The notes beneath the pieces are model-generated. The model was given only the letters and a program-made list of their open reading frames with translations, had not been told where the DNA came from and ran no database searches. From positions 62,001 through 126,000 of the forward strand of contig JAKEKT010000058.1 of assembly GCA_021495925.1 (NCBI GenBank): a stretch of DNA of 64,000 bases. Direction: 5' to 3'. Position numbers and translations under genes: made by a program. Source of the DNA: Diplodia intermedia. Its lineage: Eukaryota > Ascomycota > Dothideomycetes > Botryosphaeriales > Botryosphaeriaceae. Shown here piece after piece: positions 50,456 through 61,709 of this stretch. Position 1 is the stretch's first letter. Every line of letters begins with the position of its first letter.

Positions 50456-51006
50456 ATGCTACCTCGGTACTTCGTTCTATTTCTACTAGGGTTCCTTACG
50501 AAAATCATACGCGCTCTTCCACTTGAACCACCTTACAACGACACGTTGCCCGCGAATTACTATTTCGTACGTTACTCAACCGCATTCAACCCCTATGAAG
50601 CAAACTAACATTTCACCACCCACCCCAGGTACTCTTTTGCGAGGACGCCTATTTCCAAGGAAAATGCGCCTACATGGCCCGGCCCTTCGAATACTGCCAG
50701 CCGCTTGGTGCCGAGTGGTATGCGCTCCTTATACCAAGTCGCCCTCCACACTTGTTTCTGAGATGCGCAACCCCAATAGGACCAATAGGATATCATCCAT
50801 TCAGCCGGGAAAGAACAGTATATGCGGCCTCTACACGTACGTGCATCTACCTACTAGCTTCCGCAAGACAAGATACTTAACACATCAAAAGAGGGACTGA
50901 CTGCGAAGGCCTGGTCGACCAGATGGTCTGGCCTGGCTCGGCGGACTTGGCTGGGACGATGTTCAACGACGCCAGCGGCAGCATAAAGTGTTGGGTTAGT
51001 GCGTGA
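50456..51006 (+). CDS. Small cysteine-rich secreted protein (effector candidate)
   Basis: Four exons, 50456-50566, 50629-50717, 50780-50836 and 50892-51006, join in phase to give 123 residues. No single open frame covers more than a fragment, so the gene is easily missed. Introns are 62, 62 and 55 nt with GTACGT, GTATGC and GTACGT donors; the first has branch site CTAAC. A signal peptide (MLPRYFVLFLLGFLTKIIRA) is followed by a mature part with six cysteines at 41, 50, 60, 82, 90 and 119. The spacing, with G-K-C, a W-x-x-x-I-S-S-I turn and C-x-L-Y-x-x-x-x-C, resembles small secreted beta/gamma-crystallin-like proteins of plant-associated fungi; that likeness is an impression, not a search result. 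MITE copy 3 starts 47 bp after the stop. Function unknown; secretion is likely. Confidence 0.72.
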
Positions 51007-51053
51007 AGCCGGAGCAGGTGTTGAGGTAGCCGGCGCCATGGGTGGTGTGGGAC

Positions 51054-51265
51054 CGCGGGTGACAAAGGAAATTGCACGCCCGCATTTACCCTGCACAAAC
51101 ACTGCATTATCAAGTTATTGTAGGCAGTTGAATATAAGATCTGGACGTAAATATGTGCATTCAAAACCTACATTTACGTCCGGATTTTGTATTCAACTAC
51201 CCACCCGGTGAGAGATTTTTGTTATGGGGCAGATGCGGGTAGGCAATTTCTTTTGTCACCGCCGT
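51054..51265. mobile_element. Foldback MITE, copy 3
   Basis: About 212 bp. Left end GCGGGTGACAAAGGAAATTGC; the right end is its near reverse complement, ending GTCACCGCCG. The internal inverted repeat is well preserved: GTTGAATATAAGATCTGGAC (from 51127) against GTCCGGATTTTGTATTCAAC (51179-51198). Homologous over its length to copies 1 and 2. It lies directly 3' of the secreted-protein gene and may supply its 3' UTR or terminator. No convincing target-site duplication. Confidence 0.85.
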
Positions 51266-51828
51266 GATCACTTGCAGTTCATCCGTCATGGGTTCGGTGC
51301 TTCTGCTTTTATTATTATTGGTTTGACCCACCGATCACGCTCTGTTCCTGTTACTCTTGCTACAAAGTCCGGGGCGTGAATGAATCTGGTCTTGATATGA
51401 CAATCCATATCATTCATTTACGTTCTCCAGAACACAAATCATCGTTCTAGTGCTTTAATTTTGATCCGTGAGTCGGAGGAGAAGAGTCCAGCAGTCCAAG
51501 CTTGTGAATATCCGTTGGTTTAGGTTGGAGACTAGGTGTGCTAAAAATAGTATCAAACGTCGCGAAAACCACGAAAAAAAATCGTCTGCATCTTCCGTTT
51601 GCAACCAGAACCATGGAACAGATGCAGCCCCGTGCACTGCAATCAACCAGAAACACTGCAGTCAAACAGAAAAAGTGTTCGATCGATATCAGGAGGGTTT
51701 ACATAGTCATCATGTAGTGGAACTACGATCTCTTAGAAAACAAAACGTAAGACGATATAGGTATCAAAATTCACGGCTTTTCTCAACAATCCCACTTCGA
51801 GAGCTCTGAGAGATCTCGTAGTGCCACT
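51266..51828. other. AT-richer spacer, no gene seen
   Basis: 563 bp between the MITE and the tRNA-Ser gene; only short open frames. Confidence 0.5.
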
Positions 51829-51932
51829 GGCACTTTGGCGGAGTGGTTAACGCGCTGGCCTGCTACTTTCGAGATGGAAGAAGTTGATAGCCAGTTCCTT
51901 CGGGAGCGTGAGTTCGAATCTCACAGGTGTCG
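51829..51932 (+). tRNA. tRNA-Ser (GCU) with intron
   Basis: Acceptor stem GGCACTT pairs with AGGTGTC at the 3' end, with discriminator G73. The anticodon stem CTGGC (51855-51859) pairs with GCCAG (51890-51894), and the loop CTGCTA holds anticodon GCT at 51862-51864. A 23-nt intron (51866-51888) sits after position 37. A long variable arm (TTCCTTCGGGAGC) marks a class II tRNA, and the T arm GTGAG-TTCGAAT-CTCAC is perfect. Serine identity follows from anticodon, long arm and G73. Confidence 0.93.
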
Positions 51933-51952
51933 CATAACAGCCCGATTGTTAC

Positions 51953-51958
51953 TTTTTT
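51953..51958 (+). terminator. Pol III terminator of tRNA-Ser
   Basis: Six T residues, 20 bases downstream of the tRNA. Confidence 0.75.
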
Positions 51959-53076
51959 GCTCTTGTTTTGGCCGTCTGATGGTCGAGGCGTTGGTCCCCT
52001 TCATCATGGCACTATAGGAGGCGTGGTACTCTTGCCTGAGGCGTACGTTTTGGCGAGTTATCATGAAATATATAATGGGAAGACGGAGAAGAACGTGACT
52101 ACTGCAATCACAAGAGCTGGGGGCGTCGGAACCTGTGGTCGTGGCAGTTGTTTGATTTTATAGGTATGGCCATGCCATCGCGGCCAGATGATGACTGCAG
52201 TCCCACCCAAGTTTGGAACTCTCAGCGAAGATGTCAGAAAGTGAAGCATGTAGATCTCCAACGATGACGCTGTTAAGGCATAACGAGATGCCGACAGCTT
52301 TGTTTGAAATGATGTTAATTACCATCGAAGACAACAAAATTCAATCCTCCTAAAACTCAATTGAATGGCAAATTGGCATATCTTCTATGTTCCAACTACC
52401 CTAGAGCTTGAAGAGCGCAAAAGCAAAATCTTCGGGAGTGCTAGATAGCCCGAGAAAACCCTGGCATCATAAACGAGAGTTGCAAGAACTTCGTACGGGC
52501 TCAAATGCGAAGAGGACACTAAGAAACCACCAATCCTCTTCCGCAATAATACCAGAATCACAAGACCACCTCCCCAGCGGTCCCGAATTCGCAGAATGGT
52601 GGACCGTCAAAATGTCCATACGGATGCACACCCGCAATCTACATGTGAATCGGGATTCCCCCGCCATTTGCTTTCTAGCCCGCACTAAGCGAACCAATCT
52701 CTCACGCTGCTGATGACGGGAACCATGCACGTCTGAACGAGCATCTACCTACGGGAGGATTCGGGCATCCATGCACCATTCATCAAGAGGGGACGACTCG
52801 GATTTCCTAATCGGGCAAAAAGATGCGCAACACGCAAAGCTCATCATGGGAGTCACACGGAAGGAAAATACGAGCAAGGTGGAGAAAAAGAAACAAACGA
52901 GGAGGATTACACCCCTCTTTTTTTTTGGCCTTGTATGTACATTCATGGGGCGCCATATGCACCCCATTCCAATCTCTGCCTCCCAGTCTCTATCACGTAA
53001 TTTTTTGTCTGTCATAAATGCATTGTAATCATACCCAGAGACTATGTATGTGGTTCCTCTACGCTCCGGAACAAAT
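51959..53076. other. Spacer with the aminotransferase 3' flank
   Basis: No supported gene. AT-richer than the flanking blocks; a T-rich tract near 52917-52927 lies in the likely aminotransferase 3' region. Confidence 0.5.
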
Positions 53077-54378
53077 CTAGGGCGCCGTGTAGCCAGCCTC
53101 CGACAGACCCGACTTCAGCGCGTCAATCGCGCGGTCGATGTCAGTTTTCCTGGGGTCCGTCACGCTGACGCCCATGTGACCGAAACGGATGTACTTGGTG
53201 GCAATCTCCTTGTGGAGGCCGCCAGCGAAGATAACCTTCTTCTGCAGCAGGTTGGGCAGGATCTGGGCCGCTGCGATGCCCTCGGGCAGGTAGATGGCCG
53301 TCATGCCGTTGGCCTGGTTCTCGGGCTTGTCGGCGAGCTGCTTCAGGCCGAGGGCAGCGACGGCCTGCTTGATCTTCTGCGAGACCTCCTTGTGGCGAGC
53401 GAAACGCTCGTCGAGGGGAGAGGCGAGGATCTGGGTGAGAGAGGTGTGGAGAGCGCGGACGAGCTGAGGGGAAGGAGTGGCGAAGTAAGAGGCCTTCTTT
53501 GCCTCGTAGTTTTGCATGACTGTCATTCGGTTAGCACGCCGTATGGGGAGCGGGGGTAAATAGAGTCGTACTGGGCAGCCAGTTCTTCCACGAGCCGAAG
53601 TAAGAGGTAGGCTTGGTTTTCCTGGCCTTGAAGGTCTCAATGGCGCGACCGGAAGCCATGAGGATGCTCAGACCGGCAGGGCAGCCGATGGCCTTCTGGC
53701 TGGCCGTGACGACCACGTCGATGCCCCAGTCATCGAAGCGGATGTCCTCCGAGCCAACACTGCACACACCGTCAACAACGATCAAGGTCTCGGGGCTGAC
53801 GCGGTGGACGAGCTCGGCCAGAGACTTGATGTCGCTGAGGACACCGGTGGAGGTGTCCACGTGAGTGACGGTGATCAGTTTGTACTTCTTCTCCTTCAGG
53901 GCCTTCTCGACGGCATCCTGCTGGGGACGATCGCCAATAGGAGCCTTGAGCTGGGTGGGCTTGGCGCCGTAGGTGTCGAAGCAGTCGGCGAACGAATCGG
54001 CAAAGTATCCGGTGTGGAGAACCAGCACCTCATCGCCCGGCTCCGTCAGGTTGGCGGCGACCTGGTCCCATCCTAGTGTTCCCGAACCCGAGATGACGAA
54101 AGGCTGAGATGCGGGGTTGGAGGTTTGGAACAGCTTCCGAAGCATCGACAGAGTCTCTCCGAAGACCGCGACGAAGGCAGCGCCGACGTGCGACTCACTG
54201 CATGGTGGCTCAGTGTCAGTGGCTGTTGTGCTGGGGCATGCTGGGGGCCAGGAGCAGCCGGAGCGACTGGCAGTGACCGGGCAGCGTACCTGTAGTGACT
54301 CATGGCCTGGAGAACGGCATCGTCGAACTCGATGGGCCCAGGGATGAGCAGGGTGGGGTGCGCTTCTTGGGTAGACAT
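53077..54378 (-). CDS. AGX1: Alanine-glyoxylate / serine-pyruvate aminotransferase
   Basis: PLP-dependent class V aminotransferase that makes glycine from glyoxylate and alanine. Exons in coding order: 54290-54378, 53572-54197 and 53077-53519; 385 residues. The start TLLIPGPIEFDDAVLQAM is the family's substrate-entry motif. The residues SGSGTLGWDQV bind cofactor phosphate, VVDGVCSVGSEDIRFDDWGID contains the PLP aspartate, and the Schiff-base lysine is about Lys198 in TASQKAIGCPAG. The C-terminus ends in YTAP, so there is no peroxisomal SKL-type signal. Upstream of the AUG the frame is open for about 110 codons without another ATG (see findings). Divergent from VPS29. Family firm; choice between alanine and serine as main donor is inferred. 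Confidence 0.93.
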
Positions 54379-54698
54379 GTTGGGTTCGTCTTCTAGGACT
54401 GCGGCTTGTTGGGGGTCGATGTCGTCGTCGGGTAGTGCAGCACGGTCGGAGGAGTAGGGAGTGTTGAGGGGAGGTTTAACGTCTAAATGTCTCTCGATGA
54501 GACTTAGACGGGGTTGTGCTCGGGAAGCCAGGTTGGCGGCCGACGGGAGGGAGGGGTAGAAGCGTAAGAGGCGGCGCGGGGTGGCCGGGGTGCCGGTCTC
54601 GGGGCGTGGGAACTCGGGTGACGTTGGAGATAGTCGCTCAGGGCCCACTTCACGCTTCCAATGCGGACGGGGCGATTTGCAACGGGACGGAAGCCGAA

Positions 54699-54704
54699 TT
54701 TATA
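54699..54704 (-). promoter_or_regulatory. TATA box of the aminotransferase gene
   Basis: TATAAA on the minus strand, about 320 bp upstream of the AUG at 54378, implying a leader close to 290 nt that would include the in-frame N-terminal extension. Confidence 0.4.
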
Positions 54705-55133
54705 TCGCTGGAGGGCGCGGAGTAGGGAGACAAAAAAGTTTCAGAGCGCTCGGTACGTACACTTACCGACTTAGGGTCGCGTCCGGGGTAGTGTCAGTCG
54801 AGGACGTGCTGAGCGTCTGGACCCGCCGCCGGAGAGGCTGCCGTTGCCATTGACGGCTGCATTTGCGTAAGCCAGCCCGAGCCGGCATGAACAAGGGCCG
54901 GCGTTTCTTTCCCGCACGAAAACGAGCAGTGTCGCGCTCTTCCGCGGGGGGGTGTGCAGCGTGAGGGCGCGGTGCTTGGCGCGCCCAGTTCCGCCTTCTC
55001 CTCCGCCTGCGCCGGGCCCGGAGGCGCGTGCACGCCGCGGCGGGAGCTCCTACGTACTGCCTGCCCGCCGTCTCGCCCATGCGCTGCCCTCCCGCTCAAC
55101 ATCGTCGCCAGCACGCGTCCATGCGCCCACGCC

Positions 55134-55932
55134 ATGACTTCAAGATTAGTCCTATGCCTCGGTGACCTCTTCATCCCGGACAGGGCCGCGGTATGCTCCT
55201 GTCCCTCCCCCGCACAGCGCCCGTTTCGCCCCGGCTGACGCCTTCCTCCAGGACATTCCCGCAAAGGTAGAGAGAACACGAGCTCCGCGCTGCGAACCCC
55301 TCCCCAAAGCGCCCCTCGCTCTGACGCGCTGCCGCAGTTCAGGAAGCTCCTCGCCCCGGGCAAAATCGGCCAGATACTATGCCTGGGTAACCTCACCGAC
55401 AAGGATACCTACGACTTCCTGCGCAGCATCGCGCCCGACCTGCAGATCGTCAAGGGCGACTTCGACGTCGAGGCGCCCAACCTCGCCCTCTCCAAGGTCG
55501 TCACCCACGGCTCGCTGCGCATCGGCTTCACCCATGGCCACACCATCCTGCCGCCGGGCGACCCGGACAGCCTGCTGATCGCCGCCCGCCAGATGGACGT
55601 CGACGTCCTGCTGTGGGGCGGCACCCACCGCTTCGAGGCATACGAGATGGAGGGCAAGTTCTTTGTCAACCCCGGTAGCGCGACTGGCGCCATGACCACC
55701 GGTTGGTGGACCGAGGAGGAGGATCCCACCCCGAGCTTCGTGCTCATGGATGTGCGTCGTCCGGGTGCTTCCCCGCCCCAGGTAGCAGATCGAGGGGCTG
55801 ACGCGTCGATTATAGGTTCAGGGAGACGTTCTGGTGCTCTATGTCTACCAATTGCGCAAGGACGCCAACGGAAACGAAAATGTGGGCGTGGAGAAGGTGT
55901 CTTTCCGGAAAAATGGAGGAGGCCTGGAGTGA
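55134..55932 (+). CDS. VPS29: Retromer subunit Vps29
   Basis: Metallophosphoesterase-fold subunit of the retromer core, which recycles cargo from endosomes to the Golgi. Exons 55134-55190, 55252-55266, 55338-55751 and 55816-55932 encode 200 residues. The second exon is only 15 nt (GAC ATT CCC GCA AAG) and restores the conserved GDLFIPDRA-ADIPAKF join. Further landmarks are GQILCLGNLTDKDTYDFLRS, GDFDVEAP, FTHGHTILPPGDPDSL, WGGTHRFEAYE and NPGSATGAM. The last intron joins LMD to VQGDVLVLYVYQL. The protein is slightly longer than animal Vps29 because of the usual fungal insert before SFVLMD. Assignment certain. Confidence 0.95.
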
Positions 55933-57179
55933 TGATTGGAAAGCGGTACCCCCCCAGAGTCTCGGAGAGCACAATGATACCAAATTTTGCCAACGCTCAA
56001 ATCCGCACCTCTCCGCGTGCTTGCGCTGGCTTGATGAGATGAGGAATGCCTCCTATTTCTTCCGAAACGAAGCCTATTCGCTACCAAACGCTTGCCTCAA
56101 GCTTTCGCAAGCCCCTTTACCCCGCAATTGCCTTGACTCAAAGCACAGAAGATACGGCTCTTCTTCGCAGATCCGGGGAAGTACGGTATCTGTGTTGTCT
56201 CAGCCGGCACGTGGGGAATGCACCCATGGGATGCTAATGTCGCGCAAGAGAACAAACGACCGGGTCGAGCTCCGTGTAATGTCACCAACCGAAGCTTCCG
56301 TAGACCTGCGTTCCCTGCCCCGCATTGTTGACACGTGGGGATTGGTTACTCCCGTGGAATCACACAGCAGTATGTAATGGTAAGCTACGAAACAAGAAGC
56401 GTCGCTAATCCAAGACAAAATCCAGGTGGTATGGAATAGCCTTTCGGTGGGCTCCAAACGAACCAATTGTTGGATGAGTAACCGGGGACCTGTTGAGAGT
56501 TCTCGATTTCAAATCGTTGCTTGGCTCTGCGGGTGAGATATCGCCAAAATCTCTGCTGTCGTATGCGGTGCACAAAGTTATTTTTGGCGGAAATTAATCT
56601 TGTCGCGAGTAAACTCCCATGGACGAATGGACTAAACTCATGCGAAGCCCTTCAGATGTCACGCTTGCTGTGATCCGAAATTTAGATGAAAGCCTAAAAC
56701 GGCTGATCACAATCAGGCGCACTCATGTCTGCTTTGTAGTCGTGACCTTTTTGTTGTTGTTACACGCATCAATTCGGTGCAAGAAATATTCCAGGTCTAC
56801 AACGTCTGAGGTATCTTCAAAAAGAGGACTGTCGCCTTCCACCTCAGGGGAGCGCAGGATGAAAAGCCAATAAAGAAAAAACTGAAAAGGCGCAAGTAAT
56901 GCAACCAACATCAGTACATGAACGAATGCAAGACGAGAGAAAGCCCGCATGTTACTCCCAAAATGCATGACGCAAGACATTACCATGACGCCGTAATTTG
57001 GTTGTGATAATTGTTGAGAAAGGAGAAAAGAAAAGGGGAGATGGGTCCTGTACAAAAATGCGACAATAAGAGGCCAACCGACCTTATGCACACAGCTCCT
57101 TCCATTTTCAAGGAGCTTCGTCGTCGAGAGTCTTTTAGTCGTATAACCCAGCACAACTCATTCGATATCGTTCTCCCGT
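55933..57179. other. Intergenic region between convergent genes
   Basis: 1.25 kb holding the 3' flanks of VPS29 and the glycosyltransferase gene. A minus-strand open frame at 56723-57154 has one hydrophobic stretch (HVLMLVALLAPFQFFLYWLF) but no splice or homology support. Confidence 0.45.
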
Positions 57180-58495
57180 TCAAGCAATCTGGTTCGCCTT
57201 CTTCGGGCGCTCCGCGTTCGGGACCTGAGCGGCTGGCACCTGCGCTTTCGGCGGCGGCCGTCGTTCGACCGTCTGGGTCTGGAGCTCCCTGCCGGGCTTG
57301 ATGCAGCGGCCCTTGCGGCCAACCTCCTGCTGCAGCCAGCGCAGCCTCTCCACATCCCGATCCTTGAAGTCGAACGCGCCGGTCCAGAAGCCGCAATCGA
57401 TATTCGTCGTCTCGGCGCGCTGTTGCACCTGCCACCAGCCGCTCTCGTCGACGGGCGGGACGCGGTCGGGCGTGTGTTCAATGCCGGCGATCATGCTGTC
57501 GCCGGGCACGTGGTGGAAGAGCTCCGGGTTGATGCTCCAGCAGCGCAGGCCGTCCGAGATGCAGCCGCGCAGGATCGTGATGTCGTATGCGTGATCGCCC
57601 GGGCGCGACGATTCGCGCCCCGCCAGCTCCGTCAGGAGGCGGTTTGCCGAGTGACGCGTCACAGCGTAGGCAAAGGTGCACAAGGGAAAGCGGCTGCGGT
57701 GCACCAGCCGCGTGCGCTCCGTTATGTTCAGATTAGCCAGTAGCGACGTCGTCCACGGGTGCAGGTTGTCGAAGTCAGGCAGCGACTCGTCCTTGAAGGC
57801 GATGTGGGGAGTCGCCGTCAGGTTCTCTGGAACGACGTGGCCCTTGTCGAAGCCGATGTCCATGCCGTGCCAGTAGTCGCCGCAGTGTCCCATGTATAGC
57901 AAGTCCCAGTTCTTGGGGTTTCCGAACGGGTACTGCGGGTACTTGGCATCGGGGAGGAGCGCGCGGATGGCGGATGCGACGAGCGGGATCTGTTGCGACT
58001 TCAGGCGAATGTCCCAATCGACGTCGTCTTCGAGGATGAGGGCCGTCTCGGCGCCGGAGTCCATGAACCTGCGAACTCGATCAATACATTGTTCTCAACT
58101 TGCGAAGGGCGGACGCACTCGCGAAGAGCGTGCAGGTGTCCCAGCCAGGCCAGCAGTGAGCCGCGGCCTAGCGTCGAGTTCTCCGGTAGTCTAAAGTTCT
58201 CCTCATCTTCCAGGGTCCAATGTGGCTGCTCTGGAATGGTGATGTCGATTTCGGTGACATTGGCGGCTTGGATCAGAGTCCTCCGGCGCGGCGAGCCTTG
58301 CTTGGAGACGGCGAAGATGCGGCCAAAGCCCAAGGTGGCATTGGTGGCAGGAATGCCCTGGACAGTGTAGTCGTGGAATGGCGAGGAGAGTCGCTCGGCG
58401 ATGGCGGACCAGTAGAAGAAGAAGGCGGCCGCGATTGCAGCAGCGACGAGGTAGCGCAGCGGCCGGCGAGGCAGTGACGTAGGCGATACGGACAT
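57180..58495 (-). CDS. Glycosyltransferase, GT25-like, type II membrane protein
   Basis: Exons 58119-58495 and 57180-58068 give 421 residues. A short cytoplasmic tail and one TM segment (about 14-33, RYLVAAAIAAAFFFYWS) predict a Golgi-type glycosyltransferase facing the lumen. The catalytic region resembles GT25 enzymes: around the exon junction lies ETALILEDDVDWDI (acidic cluster at 139-143), then WDLLYMGHCGDYW, FAYAVTRHSANRLL, and the downstream block ISDGLRCWSINPELFHHV, with a GDSMIAG turn. The C-terminal tail is basic and Pro-rich. The sugar donor and acceptor cannot be read from sequence. The 50-nt intron joins in phase 2 to give LREFMDSGAET. Confidence 0.82.
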
Positions 58496-59510
58496 TCTCG
58501 AAGGATTGGGGGTGGGTCGGACGGCGGACAAAGCGAGCGGCGCGCGGCCGCGGAGTCTTTAGAGGCTCGCGAATTGAAGGTCCGAGTAGCTCCTGTCAGT
58601 TGGGGGTTTGTTGGAGGCAAGGGGTCCGCGTTAGGCGCAAGAAGACATGGTGGCACTTTATCGACGTTTGACAGCCTAGACCGGCGCACCTTAAAAGCAC
58701 TTAGGGGCCCTGGAGCAAGAGGCGGTAGGGCCACAACTGACTTTAGGCCCCGCCTATCGAGTAAATCGTCATCAGCGCTCCACGGGGCCTGACTCTCGCA
58801 CCGCCAGAGATCGATGGCCATGGCTGCCATCGGACAAATCCCAACGTCACAGCCCTTGTCAACATGATACCGCTCCCACAACACCATCCGCCAAACATGC
58901 AGCTCCACACCAATCTCTCGCCGCGTTGTGCCGCACACTTGGCTCCCATGCCTCGTGCGCCAAGCTCGTGTGCCTGCTGCCGATCATGCCCTCAACTCTA
59001 ACGTCTTTTGATAATTTGCAGGACTTGCGCATGTGCACGCAATCACCCCAGCTCCCGGCCGCCCTTCTCTGCGCCATCCGTCCTGAGGCGAAGCGGGCCT
59101 CAGGGATAGCTCACAGCCCGTCCCTGACAGCGCGCTAAAGCCTAAGGGCCCGGCACCTGACACTTTTTTCTGCGCCCATGCAGGAACGTTCTCCCATTTG
59201 CCGGGCGCGCGCCGAACCAAGGGAACCCTGCGTCCGCCCCGCCGCTCGACTGGTGCTAGAGTGCATTCTTCTCTCCCGCCCATCAGCCACATGGGATCGC
59301 GCGACGCCACGCTATGCCTGTCTATAAGTCCATTGCTATGCTAGCTCGCTCCCTAAACGCCTTTTTCGATGCCGCCCACGCCAAAAGCCCACATCATGGC
59401 AGTGAAAAACCCCCCAGCCGAAAATTGGGGCCAACGCGCCTGTTTGTTGGTTTCGCTGGCGTACGCGGCTGGATCAAATCTTCAGTCCTTGCGCCCCCCA
59501 CCACCAACAC
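58496..59510. other. Intergenic region, no gene seen
   Basis: GC-rich, 1 kb, containing the glycosyltransferase promoter and the 3' flank of the deadenylase gene. Open frames on both strands are not protein-like. Confidence 0.5.
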
Positions 59511-61709
59511 TCACGGTCGGAGGTTCCAAACGCTCTCCGTGGTGCCAAAGACCCGCAGTTTGTTCCCGTACACACGCCAGAAGTCCGTCTCGAAAGGAGG
59601 CATCAGAGTCATTGGCTCCATCGCCTCTCGGTTGACTGTTGCACCTTGCTGAGTCGCCCCCTCGTCTGGGTATGAATAGTAGGTTGTCCCATCCCACTGG
59701 CACGTCGCAACCTGGGCCTCCTCCGTTTCTTCCGTAGGCGAGCCGTTCCGCGGCTCTTCGGGGATCAACTCCGCATCTTGCTCGTCTTCGCTCTCCGTGT
59801 CAGCTGTAGCCAATTGAGCGAAGAGGTTCGTTGAGGAAAACATCAGTGTGCTCTTAGTCTCGCCGCCCGCCTGACCGCCCTTTCCCTTCTTCTTACGTGC
59901 CGTCTTCTTGTTCCGCGCCATGTCTGTGTCTTCCAGCGGTGCGACTGCTTGTGCTAACGCAGTCTGATCACCGTTGACATTGGGTGTGATCGCGGGGGTG
60001 ACGAGCTCGGCTTCTCCATCAAGAGTGGCGATTCCTTGATTGGACGGAGGAAACGGTGAGGAGTCGCTTCGATCTGGCAACGTCTCTGGAGCGGTGTCGT
60101 AAGATTCATCATCACTGACAGCCAGTGACGCATCTTTGAGGTATGCGCCATCTTGCTCAAGCTTGGTTGACAGTCGAATCATGATCAGGGCAGTCAGGAA
60201 ACTATCATACCCCGCCTCATGAAATGGTGTTGCGATATGGTACTTGTCGTGTGCGTCATGTGTGACTACTCATTGTTTAGCGTGCTGTATAAGCATTACA
60301 GGCATTCGGTGCATGATTACCGATGACGGGCTTGCTCTGGTCGCGAAGCTTGTGGTGAATCTCCTCAAGAGAAGATCTAGGGTTTATGTCCCCACAGTTG
60401 TGTGTAGCCACGTATTTAGTATCCACGACAAGAGGAAAGTTCTCGTGAAGTACCTTCCGGCATTCCTCGAGCGTTGGAGGCAACGGGCCGATGAACGTGC
60501 GATACAAGTAAACGATATCCGTGAATAGATTGTGTCCAACGAGAACCGGCCTCCTGCGTTGTAGCGTGAGGCGTGCGCGATCAAAGCGCGCCTTTAGACC
60601 TATCATGTCAGCGGACTTCACAGCCCCGGTATGGACGTCGCGAGCAAATAAATCTGCGTCAATATTCAACTCTCCGCCACAGAGAGCTTCGATGATCCAA
60701 CGGAAGCCCGTCTGGCGCTCAATCTGGTGTCGCAGGGCTCTCTTCTTCTTGCGCAAGATTTCTTTTTCCCTTTCTTCGTTGAGAGGTACGATCTGTATAG
60801 CTTGGGGCTTGGAAATGGTCACTAGGTCTGGGTATTCGGCGCGGACGAGCTGGTGTACTAGGCGCTTTTCGAAGTTGCCAAGTTCAGCATAAGTAGGTTG
60901 GATACCGGCAGGATTGGTGGAGACGATATTGAGGTGATTCGCGAAAGGCTGTCAGTGATTAGTGGAAGAACATTCAACACAACACCACAGAGTTGGCTTG
61001 GGAAATAACACTGTCGTCGGTACTTGAAGCGTGAATTGAGACATGGCAGCCAAGGCTTCAAGCACATGACGATGCGTCTGTCCAAACGACTACTTCCAAC
61101 CGACCGCACAGTGGAATAGTGCACATGCGTGCTCAACATCTTCTTGCTTATTACACGACTCACCTTGCCTGTCTCCTTCCATGTGTCTATGGCACTGCGA
61201 ACTCTGCTGACAAACTCCAGAGACTGCACTTCGTCCTCCTTTAGCTGAACATCTGCGATGGCAGACTTATCCCATCTCGCATATGCTAGCTTCTTGGCTC
61301 TCTTTGCCTCGTCCCGAGAGAGGTATGGGACTCCCTTCGTCATGGGGAGGTCCATCTTGAAGCCGACGCTCAACAGAAATTCTGCGGCGCCGCTTTGGAA
61401 AGACCAGATGCGTTCAATGTCCAGTCTCTCTTCGAGCAGAGGGCTGAGATTAAAATTGTAAGGGCGCACGACGTAGCTCTCGGACTGTATATCCTGCTCG
61501 ACGCAGGTGAGGCCGATTTGCAGTATCTGGTAGCGATCCGCGGCGTCTTTGATTTCCTGATAGCGTTCTTCCAGGGTCTGCTTGGTGCCGGAGGTACCCC
61601 TAGAAGGGATGCCGGACAGCTCCAAGTCAAACGAGACGAACTGAGCAGTGGATACGGCTTCAAGGATCTCAAGCAGACGGCCCCAGAAGGCCGTCTTATC
61701 GACGTCCAT
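59511..61709 (-). CDS. PARN-like deadenylase, CAF1/DEDD exonuclease family
   Basis: Poly(A)-tail-shortening 3'-5' exoribonuclease of the PARN branch. Exons in coding order: 61164-61709, 60321-60948 and 59511-60265; 642 residues. The DEDD catalytic set is visible: Asp28 and Glu30 in SFDLELSGIPSRG, Asp in LVGHNLFTDIVYLYRTF, and His/Asp in HEAGYDSFLTALI. The central insert of PARN (typically an R3H-like region) is present as RQTGFRWIIEALCGGE. After the nuclease the C-terminal part is disordered, with a Lys/Arg cluster (ARKKKGKGGQ) that could be a nuclear signal and a Trp-containing end. Intron 1 is long (215 nt). It has no stop when read through in the first exon's frame, but read-through loses the conserved PFANHLNIV continuation. 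Confidence 0.85.

Noticed and set aside
56723..57154. 143-codon minus-strand open frame with a hydrophobic segment
   Set aside because: Lies in the 3' flank of the glycosyltransferase gene; a single hydrophobic stretch is not enough without homology or splice support.
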